In this document: piece after piece, positions 1 through 5,712 of the stretch
How positions within the stretch are numbered: position 1 is the first letter of the stretch
Layout of the letters: every line of letters starts with the position of its first letter
Assembly: GCA_040882555.1 (NCBI GenBank)
Contig: JBBEBC010000052.1
Coordinates: forward strand, 1-5,712
DNA length: 5,712 nt
Reading direction: 5' to 3'
Source: M30B66 sp040882555
Lineage (GTDB): Bacteria; Bacteroidota; Bacteroidia; M30B66
Notes under the pieces: model-generated
The model's database searches: none
What the model was told of the DNA's origin: nothing
What the model saw: the letters and a program-made list of their open reading frames with translations, nothing else
Made by a program: the position numbers and the translations under genes

Positions 1-1893
1 CTAAATTTTCATTAAAAACTGGCCAAGCTCTTCTTCGACCTCGAGGTTCATTTTCTTTCGCAATCGATACCTATTCATATCCACGATTTTGGGGCTAATA
101 TTCACAATGGAGGCAATTTCTTTTGATGATAATCCAAGGCGAACCATAGCGCAGAGTTTTTTATCGTTTTCTGTAAGCTGGGGATAATTAAAATCTAATC
201 GATGATAGAAATCTTCATTCATCAAATCCACATTCATTTCAAAGGCCTCTCTTTGTTTAGCGATATTTAATTTCTGGTCGAGTTCCCTTTCAAGCTTTCG
301 GACTTCGACGGACTTCAATCCACTTAATTCTTGCTTTAGTGATTCAAGAATTTCATATTGTTGATTAATATAGAGCGCCATCTGTGTGAGTTCTTTTCTT
401 TTGTAATCCAGCTCTGCTTTCATTTGCTCCTGTTCATTCCCTGCAATGAGTAGTGCTTGTTCGGCCTCTTTTCTTAAACTTTCCTCAAGCTCAATGCTCT
501 TTCTTGATATTTCAAGATTTTTTGCAGCAATAGCAAGACTATTTTTAAACATTGCTCTATTTCTATTATAGAGTGTTAGTGCAAAAGCCCCTCCTAATAA
601 TGATAGAATAATGACGGAGCTAGATATTAGAATAAGAATCCTTCCGTCTTTCTGCAGAAGTTCAATATGGCTTTTGTTTAATTCTAATTCAATTTGAGCC
701 TTGTCAGCTTGATATTGAACTTCTAGTTCTGAGATGGTTTTATCACGCTGATTAAAGTAAATACTATCATTAATTACTGAACGCGCCTTATAATCTTGAA
801 GAGCATCTTTGTAATTACCAATGTTCTTGTAATAATCACTTCGCATTAACAGGATTTCTGCTTCGAGCCAAACTGCTGATAAAGTTCTAGCTTCATTTAA
901 TGCGGATTCGAAATAGGTTTCTGCGATATCCCTTTCCCCCAAAAACCCATATGCTATAGCAAGATTCTTAAAAACTATTGCTAAACCGAAAGCATCGCCA
1001 GAGATTGTTCTTAGCGAATCAGATTCTATAAGATAATTAATAGCTGTTTTATATCTTCCACGTGCAATCTCAATTTCAGCTAAATTATTAAGACTTTCAG
1101 CCCGACCTCCTAAATCCTTTAGTTCATTAGATATGGCTAAGGCTTTTTTGTGGTAGAAACTAGAACTATCGTATAAAGCTTGATTAAAGAATGCAGTTCC
1201 TAATGCGGAAAATGTTTTGGACAAGCCCTTCTTATCTTCAGTTCCGCTGTACTTTTTTAATGCCCTTTTTAAATATAAAATAGCTCTTCCAAAATCTCTC
1301 TGGGATGAAAAGACAAGTCCCAAATTGGTAGTGATTTGCGCCACCATATCATTATTACCAATAAGTTCTGCATCGTGCATTGCTTGTAGATAGTAAGATA
1401 CGCTACTCTCAATTTTGTTCTCATAAAAGGATACAATTCCAAGGTTATGATGGGCTTTGGCTATACCTAAACGATCATTGGCATTTAAAAAATATTTTAG
1501 TGATTTTTGAAATGATGAGTCTGCTTTAAAATAGGATGCTTGGGACATATGAATCAACCCTAATAGGTTTAAAGCATTTCCTGCGTCTGAAAGTATTCCC
1601 ACTTGAATTAATTCACTTACAGCCCTATAAGCTAGTTTTTGAGCTTCTTTGTAATCGCTTTTATTATATAGTGCCGAAGCAGCTGATTTGTTGGAGAGTC
1701 CAATCCCTCTTTTATAACCAATTGAATTAGAAACACTAAGAGCTTTAGCACTTAAAGCGAACATCGAATCGAGATTCTCCCCTTTAAAACTTTCTGCTCT
1801 AGAGAGCAAACTTAATACACTTAAAGTATCTGCTTTTAAGGAGCAACCTAAGCAGAAGAGAATTATTAAAATACTGACGAATCGAAATAGCAT
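1..1893 (-). CDS. Membrane-spanning TPR regulator with C-terminal LuxR-like HTH
   Basis: Complete 630-residue gene: ATG at 1893-1891, TAG at 3-1. Residues 1-21 form a hydrophobic signal peptide (FVSILIILFCLG core, probable cleavage after SLKA). About eight TPR-like helical pairs follow at roughly 40-residue spacing (starting near residues 63, 103, 143, 183, 223, 263, 303 and 343), with typical A/G/Y/F positions such as NLGIVSF and ALGTAFF. A charged coiled coil (about 380-416) leads into one transmembrane helix (about 418-441) followed by YNRNR, which places the C-terminus in the cytoplasm. A second coiled coil (about 450-548) precedes a GerE/LuxR-like HTH (about 572-617: LTENDKKLCA, LSSKEIASI, RYRLRKKMNL). 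Inference: a one-component sensor in which periplasmic TPRs control a cytoplasmic DNA-binding domain. There is no receiver or kinase motif. It is paralogous to and divergent from the gene at 2197-3891. The ligand and target genes are unknown. Confidence 0.93.
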   Translation of the reverse strand: MLFRFVSILIILFCLGCSLKADTLSVLSLLSRAESFKGENLDSMFALSAKALSVSNSIGYKRGIGLSNKSAASALYNKSDYKEAQKLAYRAVSELIQVGILSDAGNALNLLGLIHMSQASYFKADSSFQKSLKYFLNANDRLGIAKAHHNLGIVSFYENKIESSVSYYLQAMHDAELIGNNDMVAQITTNLGLVFSSQRDFGRAILYLKRALKKYSGTEDKKGLSKTFSALGTAFFNQALYDSSSFYHKKALAISNELKDLGGRAESLNNLAEIEIARGRYKTAINYLIESDSLRTISGDAFGLAIVFKNLAIAYGFLGERDIAETYFESALNEARTLSAVWLEAEILLMRSDYYKNIGNYKDALQDYKARSVINDSIYFNQRDKTISELEVQYQADKAQIELELNKSHIELLQKDGRILILISSSVIILSLLGGAFALTLYNRNRAMFKNSLAIAAKNLEISRKSIELEESLRKEAEQALLIAGNEQEQMKAELDYKRKELTQMALYINQQYEILESLKQELSGLKSVEVRKLERELDQKLNIAKQREAFEMNVDLMNEDFYHRLDFNYPQLTENDKKLCAMVRLGLSSKEIASIVNISPKIVDMNRYRLRKKMNLEVEEELGQFLMKI

Positions 1894-1916
1894 TATACAA
1901 GTTAATTAATACCATA

Positions 1917-1949
1917 CAAATATAAAATCGAGATGTGTATATATACAAA
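1917..1949 (-). promoter_or_regulatory. Bacteroidota-type promoter of the minus-strand TPR-HTH gene
   Basis: Read on the minus strand, TTTG (1949-1946) is followed after 21 bases by TATATTTG (1924-1917). This matches the Bacteroidota sigma-A consensus TTTG / TAnnTTTG at its usual spacing. The -7 box ends 23 bases before the ATG at 1893, so transcription should start a few bases past the box and give a short leader. No Shine-Dalgarno sequence is seen before the ATG, which is usual in this phylum. The match is direct; promoter activity is inferred. Confidence 0.68.
1936..1947. promoter_or_regulatory. 12-bp perfect palindrome over the -33 box (possible operator)
   Basis: TGTATATATACA is its own reverse complement, and its right end overlaps the -33 TTTG of the minus-strand promoter. 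A dimeric regulator bound here would block or contact RNA polymerase. The surroundings are very AT-rich, so a chance palindrome is a real alternative. No second full copy is seen before the divergent gene; only the half TGTATAT recurs at 2164-2170. Confidence 0.3.
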
Positions 1950-1986
1950 TTACAATATAATTAATTCATTATCTATTTTTTACGTA

Positions 1987-2021
1987 ATCCTCTTTATCTA
2001 CAATCTCAAGAGTTAGAGGAT
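1987..2021. repeat. Inverted repeat ATCCTCT ... AGAGGAT
   Basis: A perfect 7-bp inverted repeat (1987-1993 and 2015-2021) encloses 21 bases, inside which CTC-AA-GAG forms a small second palindrome (2005-2012). The arms are less AT-biased than the surrounding DNA. It lies upstream of both core promoters, so it would be outside both transcripts. If functional, it is more likely a protein-binding site than an RNA hairpin. Chance occurrence cannot be excluded. Confidence 0.3.
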
Positions 2022-2165
2022 AAAATCAGTTCTATTAAATTTCTGATGTAACTACCATCTAGATATCTATAAAAGTTGAAATCTGTTCTTATGACGGAAT
2101 AAATGAGGCTATTAACTAACTTTATAAAAAATGATCAATTAATCAATCTTGCAAGGTTTCAAATG

Positions 2166-2173
2166 TATATTTG
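2166..2173 (+). promoter_or_regulatory. -7 box of the plus-strand TPR-HTH gene
   Basis: TATATTTG matches the Bacteroidota -7 consensus TAnnTTTG exactly. It is the same octamer used by the divergent gene and also ends 23 bases before its ATG (2197). No TTTG lies at the standard 19-21 base spacing upstream. The nearest candidate is TTG at 2150-2151 and neighbours inside CTTGCAAG, only about 14 bases away. The promoter may therefore be weak or need an activator. Confidence 0.55.
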
Positions 2174-2196
2174 CTTTACTTGATTGAAAAACTCGA

Positions 2197-3891
2197 ATGA
2201 ATTTGATTTTCATTAATCGGTTTGCCTCAGCGTTAATTTTATTCAGCATACTCGCATTAAGCTATCCTTCTAGGCTTAGGGCTGATAATATAAAAGGCAA
2301 TAAAAGTTGGAGTGAGTTTTATCTCAATCTCTCTGAGAATTATGTCAATACAAACTTAGATTCGGCTCTTTATTGGGGGCTCAAAGCTGAAGCAAGTCTA
2401 AAGTCGGAAAAATCTGACTCCATTAAAATTGCTGTTTATCTTAATAATGGAGAAGTATACAGTGCCTTAGGAAATGCGGACACTTCGTTTGAATATTTCC
2501 TAATGGCTAGGAGGCTAAATGACTCACTTCGGGAGAAAGACTTAGAAGATAGAGCATTAAAACTTCAAGAAGCAAATATTATTCTGAGAATCGGCACCCT
2601 GAAGTTCCGAGTGCATGATTACACAGCAAGTTTAAAGCACTACGAGGAAGCTTTAAAAATACTAGAGGACCTCTACGCAGAGAAAAGCGAGGCAAATTTG
2701 GCAGCAAGAAAAGCTGCAGCATACAACAACATAGCTGGGATCTATTTGCAACAAGGCGACTTTGACACGGCATTGATATATTACAAAAATGCTCTCGAGG
2801 CTAATGAAGTCAACAAAAATGTGCTTTATGAGAGTTCAATAAGTAACAACATTGGTATTTGTTATCTAGAGAAGAAAGACTATGATTTAGCCGATCATTA
2901 TTTCCTAAAATCTCTTGCGATAAGGAAGAATGATGGAGACAAGCGCGGTCAAGCGCAATGCCTAAACAGCCTCGGGAAAAATCAAATTATGCAAGGTCGC
3001 TTCAATGCCTCATTGTCTTATTTTGAACAAGCTTTAGCTTTAGGAAAAGAGATTCGACATGCAGAATCTATGCTTATTTCACTTGAATCTTTGTCAAATT
3101 TAAATGACACTCTGGGCAGGCATAAACAAGCTTTTCAAGCGTTAAAAGAATTCAAACAGCTAAGCGATAGTGTTTTCAGCGCTGATAGTAAGATTGAGAT
3201 GGCAAAACTTGAATCTGACTACAGTGTAGAGAAAGAACGTAAAATGGCTCAGTTAGAAGAGGAGCGCAATAAGGCTATCGAGGATCGCAAAGAAATCAGG
3301 AATTATACAATACTTGGCGGATTGTTCTTTCTCCTCTTAACTGCAATATTATTGCTTTTTCTGATGAGAGGAAAAGTCCGAAATTCCAAACTTGAACAAG
3401 AAAAGCTGAAGCTCGAAAGCGAAAAGCTTGAATTAGAGCGGATAACCTTGCAAGAAAACCTTGAATTTAAAAACAGAGAACTAACCTCGAAAGCTCTCTT
3501 TCTGATGAAGAACAATGAGCTTATATCTAGCATTGCTGAAAAACTCATTGAAGCGAAATCGGCCTTTAAATTAGAGAATCAAAAAATCATTCAAGAAATT
3601 ATCCATGAATTACGAGCTAGTCAAGATGCCCATGTTTGGGATGAATTTGAAACTCACTTCACTCAAGTGCATTCAGATTTCTATAAAAAGCTTCAAGATC
3701 AATTTCCTAACTTAAGTGCTAACGAAAAAAAATTATGTGCTTTTCTTAGGTTGAATTTATCAACTAAAGAAATTTCAGCGATCACATATCAATCTATAAA
3801 TAGCATCACTGTTGCTAGATCACGCCTCCGTAAAAAGATGAATCTTGAAGGTGAGGATACTCAGCTTGTCAATTTTCTGATGCAAATCTGA
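2197..3891 (+). CDS. Membrane-spanning TPR regulator with C-terminal LuxR-like HTH (paralogue)
   Basis: Complete 564-residue gene: ATG at 2197, TGA at 3889-3891. Residues 1-29 form a signal peptide (hydrophobic ALILFSILALSY, probable cleavage after RLRA). TPR-like repeats cover about 72-320; the clearest begin near 173 (NNIAGIYLQQGDFDTALIYY), 211 (NNIGICYLEKKDYDLA) and 251 (NSLGKNQIMQGRFNASLSYF). A coiled coil (about 335-366) precedes one transmembrane helix (about 369-390) and a basic RGKVR, giving a periplasmic N-terminus and cytoplasmic C-terminus. A second coiled coil (about 396-465) leads to the LuxR/GerE-like HTH (about 505-550: LSANEKKLCAFLRL, LSTKEISAI, RSRLRKKMNL). The last 80 residues are about half identical to the end of the divergent gene, so the two are paralogues. 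Inference: a one-component transmembrane regulator; signal and targets unknown. The TPR part is shorter than in its partner. Confidence 0.93.
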   Translation: MNLIFINRFASALILFSILALSYPSRLRADNIKGNKSWSEFYLNLSENYVNTNLDSALYWGLKAEASLKSEKSDSIKIAVYLNNGEVYSALGNADTSFEYFLMARRLNDSLREKDLEDRALKLQEANIILRIGTLKFRVHDYTASLKHYEEALKILEDLYAEKSEANLAARKAAAYNNIAGIYLQQGDFDTALIYYKNALEANEVNKNVLYESSISNNIGICYLEKKDYDLADHYFLKSLAIRKNDGDKRGQAQCLNSLGKNQIMQGRFNASLSYFEQALALGKEIRHAESMLISLESLSNLNDTLGRHKQAFQALKEFKQLSDSVFSADSKIEMAKLESDYSVEKERKMAQLEEERNKAIEDRKEIRNYTILGGLFFLLLTAILLLFLMRGKVRNSKLEQEKLKLESEKLELERITLQENLEFKNRELTSKALFLMKNNELISSIAEKLIEAKSAFKLENQKIIQEIIHELRASQDAHVWDEFETHFTQVHSDFYKKLQDQFPNLSANEKKLCAFLRLNLSTKEISAITYQSINSITVARSRLRKKMNLEGEDTQLVNFLMQI

Positions 3892-3914
3892 CTCTTTTTA
3901 ACCTTCATCTATAT

Positions 3915-3955
3915 CATTCATAATCAATACATTATACAATAATGTATGGTGAATG
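3915..3955 (+). terminator. AT-rich hairpin downstream of the second regulator
   Basis: The core is a perfect 9-bp inverted repeat, ATACATTAT (3927-3935) and ATAATGTAT (3939-3947), around a 3-base ACA loop. An outer pair, CATTC (3915-3919) with GAATG (3951-3955), can extend the stem across an internal loop. It begins about 24 bases after the stop codon, the expected place for a terminator. There is no GC-rich stem and no clean U-tract after it; a short T-run (3894-3899) comes before it. It could be a weak terminator, an RNA 3'-end stabiliser or an operator for the genes that follow. Confidence 0.4.
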
Positions 3956-4029
3956 TAATATTCAATTTTGTCCTTGTAAGCCATTTGTAAGGTCTAGAAA
4001 CGGTACTGTATTGGGTTTGTAAGAGCAGT

Positions 4030-4064
4030 TTTGATATGCTTTAGAAATGCTTCTTGCAAATTTG
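4030..4064 (+). promoter_or_regulatory. Weak promoter candidate for the small gene and delta-60 gene
   Basis: TTTG (4030-4033) is followed after 23 bases by CAAATTTG (4057-4064), one mismatch from the Bacteroidota -7 consensus TAnnTTTG. It ends 19 bases before the ATG at 4084, close to the 23-base distance seen in both regulators. The -7 candidate sits in a 10-bp palindrome GCAAATTTGC (4056-4065). Other one-mismatch boxes in the gap (CAATTTTG at 3963-3970, CAGTTTTG at 4026-4033) lack a well-spaced -33 box. Read-through from 2197-3891 is an alternative. Confidence 0.25.
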
Positions 4065-4083
4065 CCTCAAAAAAAAATTATCC

Positions 4084-4242
4084 ATGAAAGATAAAGAAGA
4101 GAGGGAAGATACAAATCCTCCTAAAAATGAAATGGATGAACTAGAACTTATCCGTGAAGCAATGAAAAATGAAGCTGACGCTTGGAAAAAACTTCTCACT
4201 AATCTTGAAAAAATAACAAGTAAAAAAGAATCTGAAAAATGA
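4084..4242 (+). CDS. Small highly charged protein of unknown function (52 residues)
   Basis: I do not recognise this protein. The first ATG in the frame is at 4084 and TGA is at 4240-4242; an in-frame stop at 4042 limits the upstream extension. A TTG at 4054 would add ten residues, but ATG is preferred, with an A-rich leader (nine A at 4069-4077) in place of a Shine-Dalgarno. The product is rich in Lys and Glu, has no signal peptide, membrane segment or cysteine, and is probably cytoplasmic. Residues 1-16 are polar and likely disordered (EREDTNPPKNE). Residues 17-46 look like an amphipathic helix (LELIREAMKN, AWKKLLTNLEKI). Its stop overlaps the start of the next gene (ATGA), so the two are probably translated as a coupled pair. 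The coupling and coherent helix pattern favour a real gene, but it could instead be a leader peptide whose role is to be translated. Confidence 0.6.
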   Translation: MKDKEEREDTNPPKNEMDELELIREAMKNEADAWKKLLTNLEKITSKKESEK

Positions 4243-5712
4243 AAAAATCAATCACTCATCGTATTAAAGGCGATTGCTCCAATCTATTTCGATTGGTAAT
4301 TCTATTCACCTTCTTTGGAAACCTATTTTTAAATAACGCACTTTATGCTCAAGCCCCTGGAAGTCTTGACCTAAGCTTTAATTCACAAGGGTATGTAACT
4401 GAGGATAAAGGGCTAATTGATGTATATCAAAAAACTATTGTTCAGCCTGACCAAAAGATTCTAGTTATTGGAATGAGTTGGAACGAGACATACGTAGCTC
4501 AGGTAGTTGTTACGCGATACCTACCAAATGGATCTTTGGACTTAAGCTTTGGAGTTTCTGGGTCATTTACGTATAACCTTGATAATGAAGCCCTAGCTTA
4601 TGATGCTGTTTTATCGCCCGAAGGGAAAATCATTTTAGTTGGCTCTACAACTGATTATACAAAATATCGAATCTTAGTAATTCAAATTAATGCTGACGGA
4701 AGTCTTGATGCAGAGTTTGGAGAAAACGGACTAGTAGCAACTGAGGTTGGATTAGTTTCTGAAAATGGCGAGGACATGGGATATGGAGTGGATTTAGATG
4801 CTGCTGGTAATATTATCGTATGTGGCTCTTCTCTTGATGAAAACTACTTCCGAAGACCAGTAGTAATTCGCTATTCTCCAATAGGAGTTATGGACATGAA
4901 TTTTGGCGTTAATGGGGTAGCGACAATTCCTGTAACTAATTCGGAGAATGTATTCGATTGTGTTGCTGTTCAGCCCGATGGTAAAATAGTTGCTTCAGGT
5001 CATTATGCTCAAGACCTTCTCTTCTTTAAGTTTTTAATGGTACGCTTTAATGAAGATGGAAGCCTTGACAACTCCTTTGGAAATAATGGTGTAATTAAAC
5101 AATCATTCGCAAATGTTGATGATGAAGGCTTCAGTTTGGCCTTACGCCCTAACGGAAAAATTCTTGTTGCAGGATTTTCAGGAACTCAGACATATAATTA
5201 CAATTCGTTGTTGGTTCAATATACTCCCCAAGGCCAATTAGATTCTAGCTTTGGAACAAATGGGGTTGTCATACTTGATTTTGCAAATTTTGATGTAGCG
5301 GAGGATGTAAAGCTTTTACCAAATGGCGATGCTATTGTTGTTGGAACTTCTGGAGAAGGGCCCCCAAATGCATATAATCTTGCTGTTTGGAGATACAAGT
5401 CTGACGGAGGATTAATAACTAGTTTTGGAACAAACGGGATTGTTCAGCATGAAATCGACGATTATTATGTAATGCTCCATTCACTAGCAATTCAAGAAGA
5501 TGGAAAGTTAGTTGTTGCAGGTCAGGCAAGAAGTCAACTTAGCAATAATGATTTTATAGTATGTAGAATGTTTCTTGAAGATCCAGCGGGATTTTCAAGA
5601 ACAGAATCAAGCTCTTTCAGTTTATATCCGAATCCAAGTAGAGGAGCCAATCAGATTGTATTAAATGACTCTGAAAAGATCCAATGGGAAAAAGCAGAAA
5701 TCTATTCGATTA
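4239..5712 (+). CDS. Secreted delta-60 repeat protein with T9SS type A sorting domain (3' end outside window)
   Basis: The frame opens at ATG 4239 and stays open for 491 codons to the window edge, with no stop. A basic start (MKKSITHRIK) and hydrophobic stretch (about 17-36) end at LYAQAPG, a typical signal peptide with cleavage near residue 37. Residues 40-448 hold seven units of 56-61 residues, each with a GSLDxSFGxxG-like turn, a QPDGKIxVxG-like strand and a (V/I)xRYxxDG-like strand. This is the delta-60 repeat family, thought to form beta-propeller blades. Residues 458-491 (FSLYPNPSRG) begin the C-terminal sorting domain that sends proteins through the type IX secretion system to the cell surface or medium. 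Only a few dozen residues of this domain are probably missing. No catalytic motif is visible; a binding, adhesion or structural role is inferred. It is translationally coupled to the small gene at 4084. Confidence 0.92.
   Translation, partial: MKKSITHRIKGDCSNLFRLVILFTFFGNLFLNNALYAQAPGSLDLSFNSQGYVTEDKGLIDVYQKTIVQPDQKILVIGMSWNETYVAQVVVTRYLPNGSLDLSFGVSGSFTYNLDNEALAYDAVLSPEGKIILVGSTTDYTKYRILVIQINADGSLDAEFGENGLVATEVGLVSENGEDMGYGVDLDAAGNIIVCGSSLDENYFRRPVVIRYSPIGVMDMNFGVNGVATIPVTNSENVFDCVAVQPDGKIVASGHYAQDLLFFKFLMVRFNEDGSLDNSFGNNGVIKQSFANVDDEGFSLALRPNGKILVAGFSGTQTYNYNSLLVQYTPQGQLDSSFGTNGVVILDFANFDVAEDVKLLPNGDAIVVGTSGEGPPNAYNLAVWRYKSDGGLITSFGTNGIVQHEIDDYYVMLHSLAIQEDGKLVVAGQARSQLSNNDFIVCRMFLEDPAGFSRTESSSFSLYPNPSRGANQIVLNDSEKIQWEKAEIYSI
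4356..5582 (+). repeat. Seven tandem delta-60 repeats in the secreted protein
   Basis: The turn motif begins at residues 40, 97, 153, 214, 273, 331 and 389 (bases 4356, 4527, 4695, 4878, 5055, 5229 and 5403), a spacing of 57, 56, 61, 59, 58 and 58 residues. Each is matched by a QPDGKI-type motif near residues 69, 126, 187, 245, 303, 360 and 419. Unit 5 (DGSLDNSFGNNGV, RPNGKILVAG) is closest to consensus. Unit 1 lacks the Gly after SF, unit 4 has VMD for SLD, and unit 7 has GLI for SLD. Seven complete units suit a closed seven-bladed propeller, which is an inference. The DNA copies have diverged, so recent duplication is not indicated. Confidence 0.88.
5610..5712 (+). other. Start of T9SS type A C-terminal sorting domain (Por secretion tail), truncated by window
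   Basis: Within the delta-60 protein, residues 458-491 begin SSFSLYPNPSRG and continue into IQWEKAEIYSI. The (L/V)YPNPS-G motif followed by alternating hydrophobic positions is the hallmark of the type IX sorting tail found only in Bacteroidota. The domain is usually about 70-80 residues, so roughly half lies beyond the window. It implies passage through the inner membrane by Sec and through the outer membrane by T9SS, usually with surface anchoring or release after tail cleavage. Confidence 0.87.

Larger units (their letters stand above)
1894..2196. other. Divergent intergenic control region between the two paralogous regulators
   Basis: This 303-base non-coding stretch lies between the two start codons. 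It is strongly AT-rich and holds no open frame of useful length. It contains a good minus-strand promoter (1917-1949), a plus-strand -7 box (2166-2173), a 12-bp palindrome (1936-1947), a 7-bp inverted repeat (1987-1993 with 2015-2021) and a short palindrome CTTGCAAG (2148-2155). Nothing recognisable was found at about 2030-2140. There is no tRNA, riboswitch or known RNA motif. It probably controls both regulators. Confidence 0.7.

Noticed and set aside
51..700. Sensor histidine kinase reading of the first regulator's cytoplasmic part
   Set aside because: The coiled coil after the membrane helix resembles a kinase linker, but there is no phospho-acceptor H-box and no ATP-binding N or G box; an HTH follows. 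The same holds for the second regulator.
1536..1730. Plus-strand open frame of 64 codons opposite the first regulator
   Set aside because: It lies inside a convincing TPR-coding frame, its translation has no coherent domain, and no promoter precedes it; it is an antisense shadow.
1838..1893. Lipoprotein signal in the first regulator (CLGC at residues 14-17)
   Set aside because: The -3 position is Cys instead of Leu/Val/Ile, a poor lipobox; a standard signal-peptidase I site after SLKA fits better. The lipid-anchored alternative is not fully excluded.
2150..2173. Complete -33/-7 promoter for the second regulator using TTG in CTTGCAAG
   Set aside because: The gap to the -7 box is only about 14 bases against the usual 19-21, so only the -7 box is annotated.
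1894..2196. CRISPR array, tRNA, small-RNA gene or mobile-element end in the divergent region
   Set aside because: There are no regularly spaced direct repeats, cloverleaf elements, terminal inverted repeats with target duplications, or transposase fragments here or elsewhere in the window.
2579..2773. Minus-strand open frame of 64 codons inside the second regulator
   Set aside because: It is opposite clear TPR repeats; the composition is rich in Leu, Arg and Cys as expected for an antisense reading.
3303..3548. Minus-strand open frame of 81 codons
   Set aside because: It is the reverse reading of the membrane helix and coiled coil; the Ser/Phe-rich translation is the mirror of Lys/Glu-rich codons.
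4054..4083. TTG at 4054 as the start of the small gene
   Set aside because: It would put the weak -7 candidate inside the gene, and the added residues (MQICLKKKLS) come partly from a poly-A run; ATG at 4084 is the ordinary choice.
5216..5398. Minus-strand open frame of 60 codons inside the delta-60 gene
   Set aside because: The opposite strand carries two intact delta-60 repeats in a continuous frame, so this is a shadow.

Overview
The window looks like AT-rich chromosomal DNA from a member of the Bacteroidota, probably a marine or environmental lineage of the Flavobacteriales/Cytophagales kind. Three things point there: promoter boxes of the Bacteroidota type (TAnnTTTG at -7, with TTTG at -33 in one case), no clear Shine-Dalgarno sequences but A-rich leaders, and a secreted protein that ends in a type IX secretion (T9SS) C-terminal sorting motif. 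I cannot name the genus from sequence alone.

Layout. (1) 1-1893, minus strand: a complete 630-residue membrane-spanning regulator with a signal peptide, about eight TPR-like repeats, one transmembrane helix, a coiled coil and a C-terminal LuxR/GerE-like helix-turn-helix. (2) 1894-2196: a 303-base divergent intergenic region with a promoter facing each way and several small palindromes. (3) 2197-3891, plus strand: a 564-residue paralogue of the first regulator with the same architecture. (4) 3892-4083: a 192-base gap with an AT-rich hairpin and a weak promoter candidate. (5) 4084-4242, plus: a 52-residue, highly charged small protein of unknown function. (6) 4239-5712, plus, running off the right edge: a secreted protein with seven delta-60 repeats (probable beta-propeller) and the start of a T9SS type A sorting domain. 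This last gene overlaps the small gene by ATGA.

How they may work together. The two regulators each look like one-component systems: periplasmic TPRs would sense or bind a partner, and the signal would cross the single membrane helix to a cytoplasmic DNA-binding domain. They are divergently transcribed from near-mirror-image core promoters (same -7 octamer, same 23-base distance to the ATG). The HTH scaffold is shared but the putative recognition helix differs, so they probably read different sites. The small protein and the delta-60 protein form a translationally coupled pair. Control of that pair by the regulators is possible from position, but nothing in the sequence proves it. All genes fit known Bacteroidota families. 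The least explained parts are the small coupled protein and the paired regulators with their shared control region.
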